This document shows, piece by piece, positions 28,220 through 35,322 of a DNA stretch of 64,000 nt. How positions within the stretch are numbered: position 1 is the first letter of the stretch; every line of letters begins with the position of its first letter. Below the pieces are notes generated by a model. The model ran no database searches, was not told where the DNA came from, and worked only from the letters and a program-made list of their open reading frames with translations. Source of the DNA: an uncultured Lachnospiraceae bacterium. GTDB taxonomy: Bacteria; Bacillota; Clostridia; Lachnospirales; Lachnospiraceae. The translations under genes and the position numbers were made by a program. The stretch covers positions 157,634-221,633 of the forward strand of contig CAKREB010000003.1 in NCBI GenBank assembly GCA_934317005.1. The letters are read 5' to 3'.

Positions 28220-28549
28220 TCAAGTAGCTGCCTTGTGGGACTGGTATGATTTCCAATAGGCAAATCCGCCATTCAGACTGATTACAGGATAGCCGTTTCT
28301 GGCAAGATCCCGTGCGGTCAGGAGGCTGGTATTACCGTGGTCGCAATATAAAATAATCCATGCAGGAGTAAAAGAAAGACCTAAGAGAATAGAAGCAATG
28401 TTTTTTTCGAGGTCTTCCCAATCGACACGGAGCGCACCGGGAATGTGTTCTGCGTTGTAGTCGTCTGGCTCACGCAGGTCAAGAAGAAGGATGTCTGTGC
28501 GCAGCAGATATTCTTCTAACATTTCACAGGAAATGATCTTAAATTGCAT
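28220..28549 (-). CDS. rhodanese-like single-domain protein
   Basis: Small cytoplasmic protein of 109 residues with the rhodanese fold: LLLDLREPDDYNAEHIPGALRVDWEDL and an active-site loop YCDHGNTS carrying the catalytic Cys that would hold a persulfide. The last conserved element is NGGFAYWK. The start at 28549 is chosen because GAGGAG lies seven bases upstream on the minus strand. It may take part in sulfur transfer, substrate unknown. Its leader shares sequence with those of two neighbours. Confidence 0.9.
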   Translation of the reverse strand: MQFKIISCEMLEEYLLRTDILLLDLREPDDYNAEHIPGALRVDWEDLEKNIASILLGLSFTPAWIILYCDHGNTSLLTARDLARNGYPVISLNGGFAYWKSYQSHKAAT

Positions 28550-28640
28550 AGTACTCCTCATTTCTGTGCATTTTACCACATAACCGATTTATCAGATATC
28601 GCTTATGTGTACGTCGGCAGATACCTTATGGAAAGGTATG
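28550..28640 (-). promoter_or_regulatory. shared leader, copy 2 (rhodanese gene)
   Basis: On the minus strand it holds GGTATCTGCCGACGTACA (28608-28625) and ATGCACAGAAATGAGGAG near the start codon. Between them CATAA-CGAT pairs with ATCG-TTATG. The layout matches copies 1 and 3, with the RBS-side stretch best conserved. Confidence 0.5.
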
Positions 28641-28875
28641 CCAACGAGGCACAACAGTTATCCTTTGCTATTATTTTATGTTGCTTCTGAAAATATGTAC
28701 GATACAGAATCATAGTTTACAGGCATTAGTCTGTTTTGTGTTATGTTGTTTCTGGAATATGTACAATACCGGAAAGAAAAGATATTCTTTCCGGTAAAGT
28801 GTAGAAAGTCGGTTACTATGACAGTGTAGGACTGGTAGAGCGAAAGTCAGACTGACATAGTAAAGTAAAGGCTAT
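28641..28875. other. gene-free stretch with hairpins and a degenerate direct repeat
   Basis: No gene seen. A 30-base imperfect direct repeat (around 28677-28708 and 28741-28768) contains TATGTTG and ATATGTAC in both copies. An 11-bp perfect stem ACCGGAAAGAA/TTCTTTCCGGT lies at 28768-28795. A second stem (TTACTATGACAGT with ACTGACATAGTAA, 28814-28866) lies just after the stop of the Asn/Ser-rich gene and may end its transcript. Confidence 0.5.
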
Positions 28876-29160
28876 CTAACGGCAGTTAGAAGAGTTATCA
28901 GAAGCGTCAGAGCTGTTATCTGAGGATTGATTACTGCTTTTTCCTGATACTTTAGCGCGGCTGCTACGATTGGATGACTGGTTGGACTGACTGCGGTTAC
29001 TCCCGTTTTTGGAACTGTTTGAAGTGTCCGTTGCATTTGAGTTGTTTGAAGTATTGTTTGCATTAGATGCGTTTGAAGAGTTGCTTGTGTCAGATGCATT
29101 GGAACTATTGTCAGAAGCATTGTTTCCTGAAAAGCGGTTTAAAAAGTTTTTTTCTTTCAT
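28876..29160 (-). CDS. small Asn/Ser-rich low-complexity protein
   Basis: Short protein of 94 residues, function unknown. After MKEKNFLNRFSG almost the whole chain is Asn, Ser, Asp, Ala and Thr (patterns such as NASDNSSNASDTS), with a few Arg and Lys toward the C-terminal half. No signal peptide or membrane helix. The start at 29160 is supported by GAGGA on the minus strand and by the leader shared with the two downstream genes. The opposite strand is also open because of the repetitive codons, but it has no ribosome binding site. I judge it a real gene with moderate confidence. Confidence 0.6.
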   Translation of the reverse strand: MKEKNFLNRFSGNNASDNSSNASDTSNSSNASNANNTSNNSNATDTSNSSKNGSNRSQSNQSSNRSSRAKVSGKSSNQSSDNSSDASDNSSNCR

Positions 29161-29245
29161 GATAATCCTCATTTCTGCGCACGTTTTTGCATGTAACGGG
29201 GTTGCGTCAAGTGCGCGCAGACACAAATCCCGTGTGTAAAAAATT
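29161..29245 (-). promoter_or_regulatory. shared leader, copy 3 (Asn/Ser-rich gene)
   Basis: On the minus strand GTGTCTGCGCGCAC (29211-29224) can pair with CGTGCGCAG, which is followed by AAATGAGG as ribosome binding site. This is the strongest stem of the three related leaders, with eight pairs. Confidence 0.5.
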
Positions 29246-29813
29246 GCATTTTCACACCAATTTCCATGCTGTGCTATATATGGCTTTTTGTCGTATCAGA
29301 TAGAGAACTTTTATCTGTATGATACAGGAGAAAGCCATATAGGTTGAATAGTAACAGTTCTAGTATTTGCTGCCTGCGTCATTTTATACTTCGTGTAAGA
29401 AAACTGTCAGAGATTGCAAAAGTTGGGATACTTTTCTATCAGCGAATCCTACATGAAGCTGCAAAAATAGATAAGGCTTGCTTTTAGCAGAAGGGAAATA
29501 GTTGTGATTCTGTACAAAGGATACGAAAAATGAAAGAAAATACATAGAAAAATTAGAAGTATTTCATAAAAATGAAAAAGTTACCGTAAAAATGTTGAAT
29601 TTTTACGGTAATGTGGTAGAATTGTTCTTGTAGTTTGAATGTTTCGTTATTTTGATGTTAAGTTGTCTTACGTTATTATAGCAAACATTTCTTGTATTTT
29701 ATATTTGTTCCCATCTTACAAAAAGTGACTGTATGTGCAGTCACTTTTTGCTTTTCTAAAGAAGCAGGAGTGATATTCTATCAGTAGGAGGAAACAAGAA
29801 GTTTCCTATAAAG
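29246..29813. other. gene-free stretch with three hairpins
   Basis: No coding region is supported here. A long interrupted hairpin lies at 29277-29341 (TATATGGCTTT with AAAGCCATATA, inner GTATCA with TGATAC). A 12-bp stem TTACCGTAAAAA/TTTTTACGGTAA with a 7-base loop lies at 29581-29611. A 12-bp stem AAAAAGTGACTG/CAGTCACTTTTT lies at 29720-29749 and could act as a terminator on either strand. The rest is AT-rich with nothing recognised. Confidence 0.6.
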
Positions 29814-30031
29814 ACTAGTACAGCGAAAATTAAGTTTTGGATAGTTTGACGTAGAAGATTTTTCTGAGAGTGCTACTTCACAAACGCAGGCGTAGCGGTG
29901 GCTACGTCGAGGCTTGGGGAGTAGTGCTATCAAGAAAATAAGCAAGTCAAACTACCAATTACTTAATATTCGCTGTACTAGGGTGTCAAAAGATACTTTC
30001 TTTATAAGGCTTCGCCCTTTGGACACCCTAA
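29814..30031. mobile_element. MITE-like palindromic element
   Basis: Positions 29815-29981 form an imperfect palindrome of 167 bases. The outer 36 bases on each side (starting CTAGTACAGCGAA) match in 31 of 36 positions as inverted repeats, and the inner part is also self-complementary around GTAGCGGTGGCTAC. A second hairpin AGGGTGTC/GACACCCT (29980-30029) is attached. The whole 218-base block is flanked by the direct 10-mer TCCTATAAAG (29804-29813 and 30032-30041), which may be a target duplication. No coding capacity, so a partner transposase would be needed in trans. Confidence 0.55.
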
Positions 30032-30042
30032 TCCTATAAAGT

Positions 30043-30084
30043 AAAAAATGCAACAGAAATCTCTGAAAGAAATCTCTGTTGCAA
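30043..30084 (-). terminator. terminator after the cytidylate-kinase-like gene
   Basis: On the minus strand TGCAACAGA pairs with TCTGTTGCA around a short loop and is followed by six T. It lies 20 bases beyond the stop of the gene at 30104. Confidence 0.75.
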
Positions 30085-30103
30085 CATATCATCATTCTAT
30101 AGT

Positions 30104-30712
30104 CTATAAAATATTCTGATAGTAATCACATAACAGCTTCGTACATTTGTCAAATCCAAGACGCTGGCTGTTCAAGAGAAGATCATAGTGCTTTGCATCT
30201 TTCCACTCACGTTTTGTAAAATAGTGATAGTAGCTTTCGCGACGCTTATCAATCTTCTTTGCCTGAGCGAGTGCCTGACGCTTGTTTAAGTGATCAATCT
30301 CCATCAGATGGTTGACACGATACTCTAAAGAAGCAGTTACAAAAACGCTGAGAAGATTTACATCATCATTTTCTAAAATGAAGTCAGCACATCGACCAAC
30401 GATTACACAGTCTTCCTTTTGGACGATTTCACGCATCAGATCTCTCTGGAGCTGAAATAATGTATCTGTTGCCGGTTTGCCCTTTTCTACCTTTTCATTT
30501 CCCTCATATAAAAGACGGTAAAAAGCAGAATTGGTAGCTTTCTCATCTGCGTTCTGGTATTCCTTCGATTCGGTTAATCCACCATATTCCAGAGCGAGAG
30601 TGAGCAGATTTTTGTCATAATATTTAATACCCAGTTGATTTGCAACCATTTCACCGATGATGTGTCCACCACTGCCACAGCGGCGGTTAATACATATAAC
30701 TTTATGTGCCAT
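30104..30712 (-). CDS. cytidylate kinase-like family protein
   Basis: P-loop protein of 202 residues from the cytidylate-kinase-like family (PF13189), common as a free-standing protein in Clostridia. The N terminus HKVICINRRCGSGGHIIGE carries a P-loop-like GSGG in place of the usual GxxxxGK[ST], and VGRCADFILEN and RVNHLMEIDHLNKRQA match the family. The substrate of this branch is unknown, since the true CMP kinase is a different gene in such genomes. GGAGGG precedes the ATG. A good minus-strand promoter lies 55 bases upstream. Confidence 0.85.
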   Translation of the reverse strand: MAHKVICINRRCGSGGHIIGEMVANQLGIKYYDKNLLTLALEYGGLTESKEYQNADEKATNSAFYRLLYEGNEKVEKGKPATDTLFQLQRDLMREIVQKEDCVIVGRCADFILENDDVNLLSVFVTASLEYRVNHLMEIDHLNKRQALAQAKKIDKRRESYYHYFTKREWKDAKHYDLLLNSQRLGFDKCTKLLCDYYQNIL

Positions 30713-30766
30713 AACATTACCCTCCTATCTTCGCATATTGATATCTTTCGTATTTTTCTTAACTAT

Positions 30767-30795
30767 AGTATACCATTATATTGCAAAAAATTCAA
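30767..30795 (-). promoter_or_regulatory. promoter of the cytidylate-kinase-like gene
   Basis: On the minus strand TTGAAT (30795-30790), 17-base spacer, TATACT (30772-30767), with an extended TG giving TGGTATACT. Confidence 0.65.
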
Positions 30796-30900
30796 TTTTT
30801 CTTTTGAAAAGTTGTGCAGAAGTTGTGCAAAAATAACAAAAAGTAACGGTTATATTTTGCAAAATGAAGAAGAAAGTAACAAAAAAGTCAGGAAATCCTA

Positions 30901-30930
30901 TTGTCGTTATTATGCTATAAATGGTATACT
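30901..30930 (+). promoter_or_regulatory. promoter of the hydrogenase-like receptor gene
   Basis: TTGTCG (30901-30906), 18-base spacer, TATACT (30925-30930) with extended TG. The core TGGTATACT is the same nine bases used by the divergent promoter about 150 bases away. The gap 30713-31026 otherwise holds a repeated GTTGTGCA(G/A)AA pair (near 30810-30830). Confidence 0.6.
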
Positions 30931-31026
30931 TAAGATATGTTTTATCTATAGACTGGGGGGAGTGATCAGGGCAGACAAATCTTTTGTGTTCTTTATTATT
31001 ATCAATCGAAAAGAGAGGAAATCAAT

Positions 31027-32988
31027 ATGGAGAGAGAGAACATCGTGCAACTGATTAAGACAAATGACAAGTGCGTAGGCTGCAATAAGTGTATTGGGGT
31101 CTGTAGTTGTGTAGGAGCAACAGTTGCAACTGAGTTAGAGGATGGTAGAAATGTTATTGACGTAGATCCCAAGAAGTGTATTGCCTGTGGTGCATGCTTT
31201 GATGCATGTGAGCATCATGCACGCGAGTTTGAGGATGATACGGAAGCATTTTTTGCGGCATTACAGCGCGGAGAAAAGATTTCTCTGCTGTTAGCACCGG
31301 CATTTTTGGCAAATTATCCAAAAGAGTATGAAAGTGTACTGGGTGGACTTAAGGCGATGGGCGTCAATCGCATTATCAGCGTTTCCTTTGGCGCAGACAT
31401 TACGACATGGGCATATCTAAATTATATTAAGCAGCATGATTTTGTTGGCGGAATATCGCAGCCCTGTCCGGCGGTGGTAAGCTATGTAGAGCGGTATATA
31501 CCGGAGCTGATTCCAAAACTTTTTCCGGTACAGAGTCCGATGATGTGTGCTGCAATCTATGCGAAAAAGGAAATGGGAGTAACAGACAAACTGGCATTTA
31601 TCAGTCCGTGTATCGCAAAGAAGCTTGAAATTAATTCTGAGCGTGGAAAGGGACTGGTTTCTTATAATGTAACCTTTGATCATCTGATGCAGTATGTCAG
31701 AGAGCATCGGATATCGGGAGCACCATGCAAAGACGAGATTGAATACGGTCTTGGCTCTGTATATCCGACGCCTGGTGGATTAAAGGAAAATGTATACTGG
31801 TTCCTCGGAGAGGATGTTTTTATTCGTCAGATTGAGGGCGAGAAGCATATGTATCAATATTTAGAAACGCATAAGAAGCAGATTGCCGGTGGCAGTACAC
31901 CATATTTGTTTATAGATGCCTTAAATTGTGGATCAGGCTGTCTGTATGGAACCGCTGTTGAGGATACAAAGGCAGTGACAGACGATGCTTTGCAGGAAAT
32001 GATGCGCATCCGCAAAAACAGTAAAAATGACAAGTCAGGCCATACGTGGTCTAGGAAGCTTTCTCCAAAGAAGCGTCTGCAAAAGCTGAATAAACAGTTT
32101 GCTAAGCTTGATATCAATGATTATCTGTGTACCTATCATGACTTTTCAGATGTCTGTTCCTATGCAATGCCAAGTCAGGCTGAGTTTGAAACCATCTATC
32201 AGGACATGGGTAAGACAACGAAGGAATCCCGACAGATTAATTGTTCCTGCTGTGGATATGAGAGCTGTCGCGATATGGCAGTTGCCATTCATAACGGATT
32301 TAATCACAAGGAAAATTGTATTTATTACATAAAAGATCAGGTTGAGATTGAGAAAAATAATGCGTTAGATCTGGCTAGCCAGGTTGAAGAAGAGAAAACG
32401 ATGATTACTAATCAGCGTAAGAAGATTATGGAAACGGTTGCGGATATCGATCAGCAGTTTGAGCAGGTTTACCGGGCTGTCAGTGAGATGGCGCAGGGAA
32501 ATAGCAGCAGTGCCGAAGAGTGCACTAATATTTCTAATTACATGGCGGATGTAACGAAATTCTGTAGTGATCTGAATGAATCGATGAAAAAGATCGACCA
32601 GCTGATTCAGGAATTGACAGAAAATAACGAGGAAGTCGTATCGATCGCTTCCCAGACCAACCTTTTGGCACTGAATGCTTCGATTGAAGCGGCACGTGCG
32701 GGAGAGGCAGGAAAAGGCTTTGCAGTTGTAGCAGGCGAGATCAATAACCTTGCAGGAAATTCAAGAGAAACTGCTTCCCGAAGCAGCGAAACGCAGGAGA
32801 GGATCTTAGGCTCTGTCAGAGGTATTATGGAGGATGCCCAGAAGCTTTTGGAAATTGTGGGAGATGTAAATGGAAGAACACAGAATCTGGCAGCCGTTTC
32901 GGAAGAAATCGCAGCATCAGCAGATATGATCCTGACTTCTTCTGATGAAGTGAAATCACGTCTGGATGGACTGGTAGAAGAAGCTTAA
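31027..32988 (+). CDS. [FeFe]-hydrogenase-like sensory protein fused to a chemoreceptor signalling domain
   Basis: Soluble protein of 653 residues without membrane helices. Two [4Fe-4S] ferredoxin sites come first (C16-C19-C22-C26 and C51-C54-C57-C61). A [FeFe]-hydrogenase-like domain follows (about 75-330). It keeps the Cys of the motif PCP, the Cys of SPCIAKKLE and both Cys of LNCGSGC, which match H-cluster ligands, but it lacks the proton-relay Cys of the catalytic TSCCP motif. A Cys-rich CSCCGYESC cluster near 407 resembles further Fe-S modules. The last 170 residues are a methyl-accepting chemotaxis domain with the hairpin tip SQTNLLALNASIEAARAGE. It probably senses hydrogen or redox state and signals to CheA or a diguanylate/regulatory partner. 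Related hydrogenase-like sensors (HydS/HfsB types) are known. Confidence 0.88.
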   Translation: MERENIVQLIKTNDKCVGCNKCIGVCSCVGATVATELEDGRNVIDVDPKKCIACGACFDACEHHAREFEDDTEAFFAALQRGEKISLLLAPAFLANYPKEYESVLGGLKAMGVNRIISVSFGADITTWAYLNYIKQHDFVGGISQPCPAVVSYVERYIPELIPKLFPVQSPMMCAAIYAKKEMGVTDKLAFISPCIAKKLEINSERGKGLVSYNVTFDHLMQYVREHRISGAPCKDEIEYGLGSVYPTPGGLKENVYWFLGEDVFIRQIEGEKHMYQYLETHKKQIAGGSTPYLFIDALNCGSGCLYGTAVEDTKAVTDDALQEMMRIRKNSKNDKSGHTWSRKLSPKKRLQKLNKQFAKLDINDYLCTYHDFSDVCSYAMPSQAEFETIYQDMGKTTKESRQINCSCCGYESCRDMAVAIHNGFNHKENCIYYIKDQVEIEKNNALDLASQVEEEKTMITNQRKKIMETVADIDQQFEQVYRAVSEMAQGNSSSAEECTNISNYMADVTKFCSDLNESMKKIDQLIQELTENNEEVVSIASQTNLLALNASIEAARAGEAGKGFAVVAGEINNLAGNSRETASRSSETQERILGSVRGIMEDAQKLLEIVGDVNGRTQNLAAVSEEIAASADMILTSSDEVKSRLDGLVEEA

Positions 32989-33031
32989 TTGCTCAAACTG
33001 TATGGTGTACGAGTAATTTACATTATAAAAA

Positions 33032-33068
33032 AACAAAAGCCTGAAAAATGATTCTTCAGGCTTTTGTT
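33032..33068. terminator. bidirectional terminator between convergent genes
   Basis: A 14-bp stem AACAAAAGCCTGAA/TTCAGGCTTTTGTT with a 9-base loop, flanked by an A-run on the left. It serves the receptor gene on the plus strand and the secreted protein gene on the minus strand. Confidence 0.8.
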
Positions 33069-33100
33069 GTGATAAAAAAGAGATAAACTATTAAAATCTA

Positions 33101-33682
33101 TTATTTTGCTACAACTGTGAATGTAACAGTAAGATTCTTCTTGAATGCAAATGATTTTGCTTTGTTTGTCTTAGCAGAGTTGTCACCCTGATTACCCCAC
33201 TGATTGTAGAAAGATAATCTCCAGTTGTTCTTGCTGTCAGCTTTGTTCTTCTCGAAAGATCCCTGGAATACTTTCTTAACCTTTACAGCTTTTCCATCAG
33301 CTTTAACAGAGATGTTAGAGCATTTTACTTTCTTATATGAGCTGAGAACATTTACTAAATCTACTGTAAATACTGTAGCTGCGTTGATCTTTGAAATCTT
33401 CTTGCCGTTAGATTTACCTGGGTTCTTGATTGTAAGTGTAACAGTTGTCTTCTTACCCTTAGAAAGAGTTACAGTCTTTGTTACAGCCTTAGCTGTCTTA
33501 CCGTCACCGGCAATCCATGTGCAGTTACCGGCTTTTGTATCACCAGCGAAATAAGCTCTTGCGGTTACCTTGTTTGACTTAGCACTTGCAGTGTTTGCTG
33601 GAACTGCAGTAATAGATGTAACTGCTACTGCCATTGCCATTGCGATTGACATAGTTTTCTTAGTTGCTTTAGAAATTCTCAT
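33101..33682 (-). CDS. small secreted protein of unknown function
   Basis: Protein of 193 residues with a clear Sec signal peptide (MRISKATKK, hydrophobic core, cleavage near ASA at about 32-34). The mature part is Lys-rich and beta-patterned. The C-terminal third (SKNNWRLSFYNQWGNQGDNS) has aromatic residues arranged as in some carbohydrate-binding modules, but I do not recognise the family. GAGGAGG precedes the ATG. Convergent with the chemoreceptor gene; upstream lies another secreted protein on the same strand. Confidence 0.8.
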   Translation of the reverse strand: MRISKATKKTMSIAMAMAVAVTSITAVPANTASAKSNKVTARAYFAGDTKAGNCTWIAGDGKTAKAVTKTVTLSKGKKTTVTLTIKNPGKSNGKKISKINAATVFTVDLVNVLSSYKKVKCSNISVKADGKAVKVKKVFQGSFEKNKADSKNNWRLSFYNQWGNQGDNSAKTNKAKSFAFKKNLTVTFTVVAK

Positions 33683-33870
33683 TTTTAAATCCTCCTCAAA
33701 GTAGTTTGTGAATTTTATATTTCTTATAATTATACGCTTTTATGCAAAAATGTCAATAAATGATAGCTTTATCTTAAAAAATTGTACTATTGTTATAATT
33801 TTTTGGAGTATTTTTATACAGGAGCCTTTTTTGTTGTGACAAATAGTAGAATATTTTGAAAATCAGGAAG

Positions 33871-35115
33871 CTATTTTACTTTTACTGTAAAGGTGTAGCT
33901 TTTTGTTTGGTTGTTCTTTAAGGTTACGGTTGTTTTAATTTTTGCAGTCCCCTTTTTCTTGCCGGTAATACGCAGATCTGTAAAGTAATCCTTGTTGTCT
34001 GTGCAGATACCGTAATTTTTCACTTTGATATATTTTGCACCACTTGTGACCTTGTAAGAAACCTTTTTGATGGTATCCTTTGCAGCAGCATTTTTGATGA
34101 AAAGCTGAATATCACCTGTTTTTTTACGCTTAATAGTCAATTTACTGTTTTTTGGATATTTTCCATTGATGATCTTGGCAAAATCATATTTTGTCACAGT
34201 TGGAGCCGGCATAGGATTCGTATTTGTATTTTCGTCATTGCTGCCAGGCTGAAAAGCGGTTTTGGCAATTGGAAAATCTTTTAAAAAGTTACTGGTGAAG
34301 TATTCTGTATCCATTGTATGAACCTGTGATGGATCTGCAGCATCGAAATCATCACTTCCCTTTAAGAAATAATTATAACTAATCTCGTCACCATCATCCC
34401 ATGTTGCATCTAGATTGTACCACTGGTTTCCAAGCTCTACGATATTCCAGGCATGACCGGCAGCGTCGCGTCCTGTTCCGGCAGAACCTCCAATCCATTT
34501 ACACGGAACACCGGCTTCGGTTAACAACTTGTACATACACAGTGCGTAGCTATTGCAGAGTCCAAATCCTGTGGAATAGGCACTGTAGACAGAAGAACAG
34601 TTTTCGGCGTCAGCTTTGTATGTAATTAGGCTGCATACAAAATTATGGATTGTTTTGACTTTGTCGTAGTTGCTCATATTGGCAACGCCCAAATCATTCA
34701 GAATTTCTGGTGTATGTTGATTAACATATGCAGTCTGCTCGGAAGTTTCAAAGTAATGGAAGGTGAACGTAAGGTCATTGCTGTCTTCATCCAAAAACAC
34801 GCAATCTTTGCTAAAATCAATATTTCCTACGATGTAGTCTGCATCGTTAGAAGTAGATGCGTCATCTAATTTGACCATATCATAGTAAAAGAACCTAAGA
34901 TCTGAACCAAATAAGTAGTTCCAATCGTTGTCAGAACCATTAAAAGTTACTGTGAAATTCTCATTTCGATCCATTGCCTGTTCGCGGATCACTTTTGCCA
35001 AATCAGTTAGATTGTCTGCTTTTAATGCTGCGGCAGATGCCGTAACACTAAAACTGCTGGAAAGTAATGCGGCAGACATGGTGAGCGTTATGGTTTTCAT
35101 GATTCCTTTTTTCAT
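33871..35115 (-). CDS. secreted transglutaminase-like protein with C-terminal Ig-like domain
   Basis: Secreted protein of 414 residues with a signal peptide at 1-27. A transglutaminase-like (papain-fold) core spans about 130-265 with a complete triad: the Cys of GFGLCNSYA, the His of AAGHAWNIV and the Asp of NLDATWDDG. Related proteins act as cysteine proteases or peptide cross-linkers on the cell surface. A Pro-rich linker (NTNPMPAPTV) leads to a C-terminal domain of about 90 residues with Big_2-like pattern (YIKVKNYGICTDNKD, GKKKGTAKI). No sorting motif is present. A strong site lies upstream of the ATG. The minus-strand gene ahead is trkH, separated by a terminator. Confidence 0.85.
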   Translation of the reverse strand: MKKGIMKTITLTMSAALLSSSFSVTASAAALKADNLTDLAKVIREQAMDRNENFTVTFNGSDNDWNYLFGSDLRFFYYDMVKLDDASTSNDADYIVGNIDFSKDCVFLDEDSNDLTFTFHYFETSEQTAYVNQHTPEILNDLGVANMSNYDKVKTIHNFVCSLITYKADAENCSSVYSAYSTGFGLCNSYALCMYKLLTEAGVPCKWIGGSAGTGRDAAGHAWNIVELGNQWYNLDATWDDGDEISYNYFLKGSDDFDAADPSQVHTMDTEYFTSNFLKDFPIAKTAFQPGSNDENTNTNPMPAPTVTKYDFAKIINGKYPKNSKLTIKRKKTGDIQLFIKNAAAKDTIKKVSYKVTSGAKYIKVKNYGICTDNKDYFTDLRITGKKKGTAKIKTTVTLKNNQTKSYTFTVKVK

Positions 35116-35216
35116 AGAGATACCTCCTTAGAATGTGAGAACGACTGTTCTGGTTTGTGAAAAACAATTGTTCTTGTGCGTGAAAAATGTGTTTTAGACA
35201 TAAATGTCCAGATACT

Positions 35217-35263
35217 AAAAATGTGCTGCGTCCGTTAGCATAGCGCTAGGAACGCAACACATT
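35217..35263 (-). terminator. terminator after trkH
   Basis: On the minus strand AATGTGTTGCGTTCC pairs with GGACGCAGCACATT (one bulge) and runs into five T. An alternative stem GGAAC/GTTCC overlaps it at 35249-35272. Confidence 0.7.
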
Positions 35264-35322
35264 CTGTGTTCCTAGTATATCATTTACTAGAAACAGATGT
35301 CAAAGATAAATAGGATTTTTAC

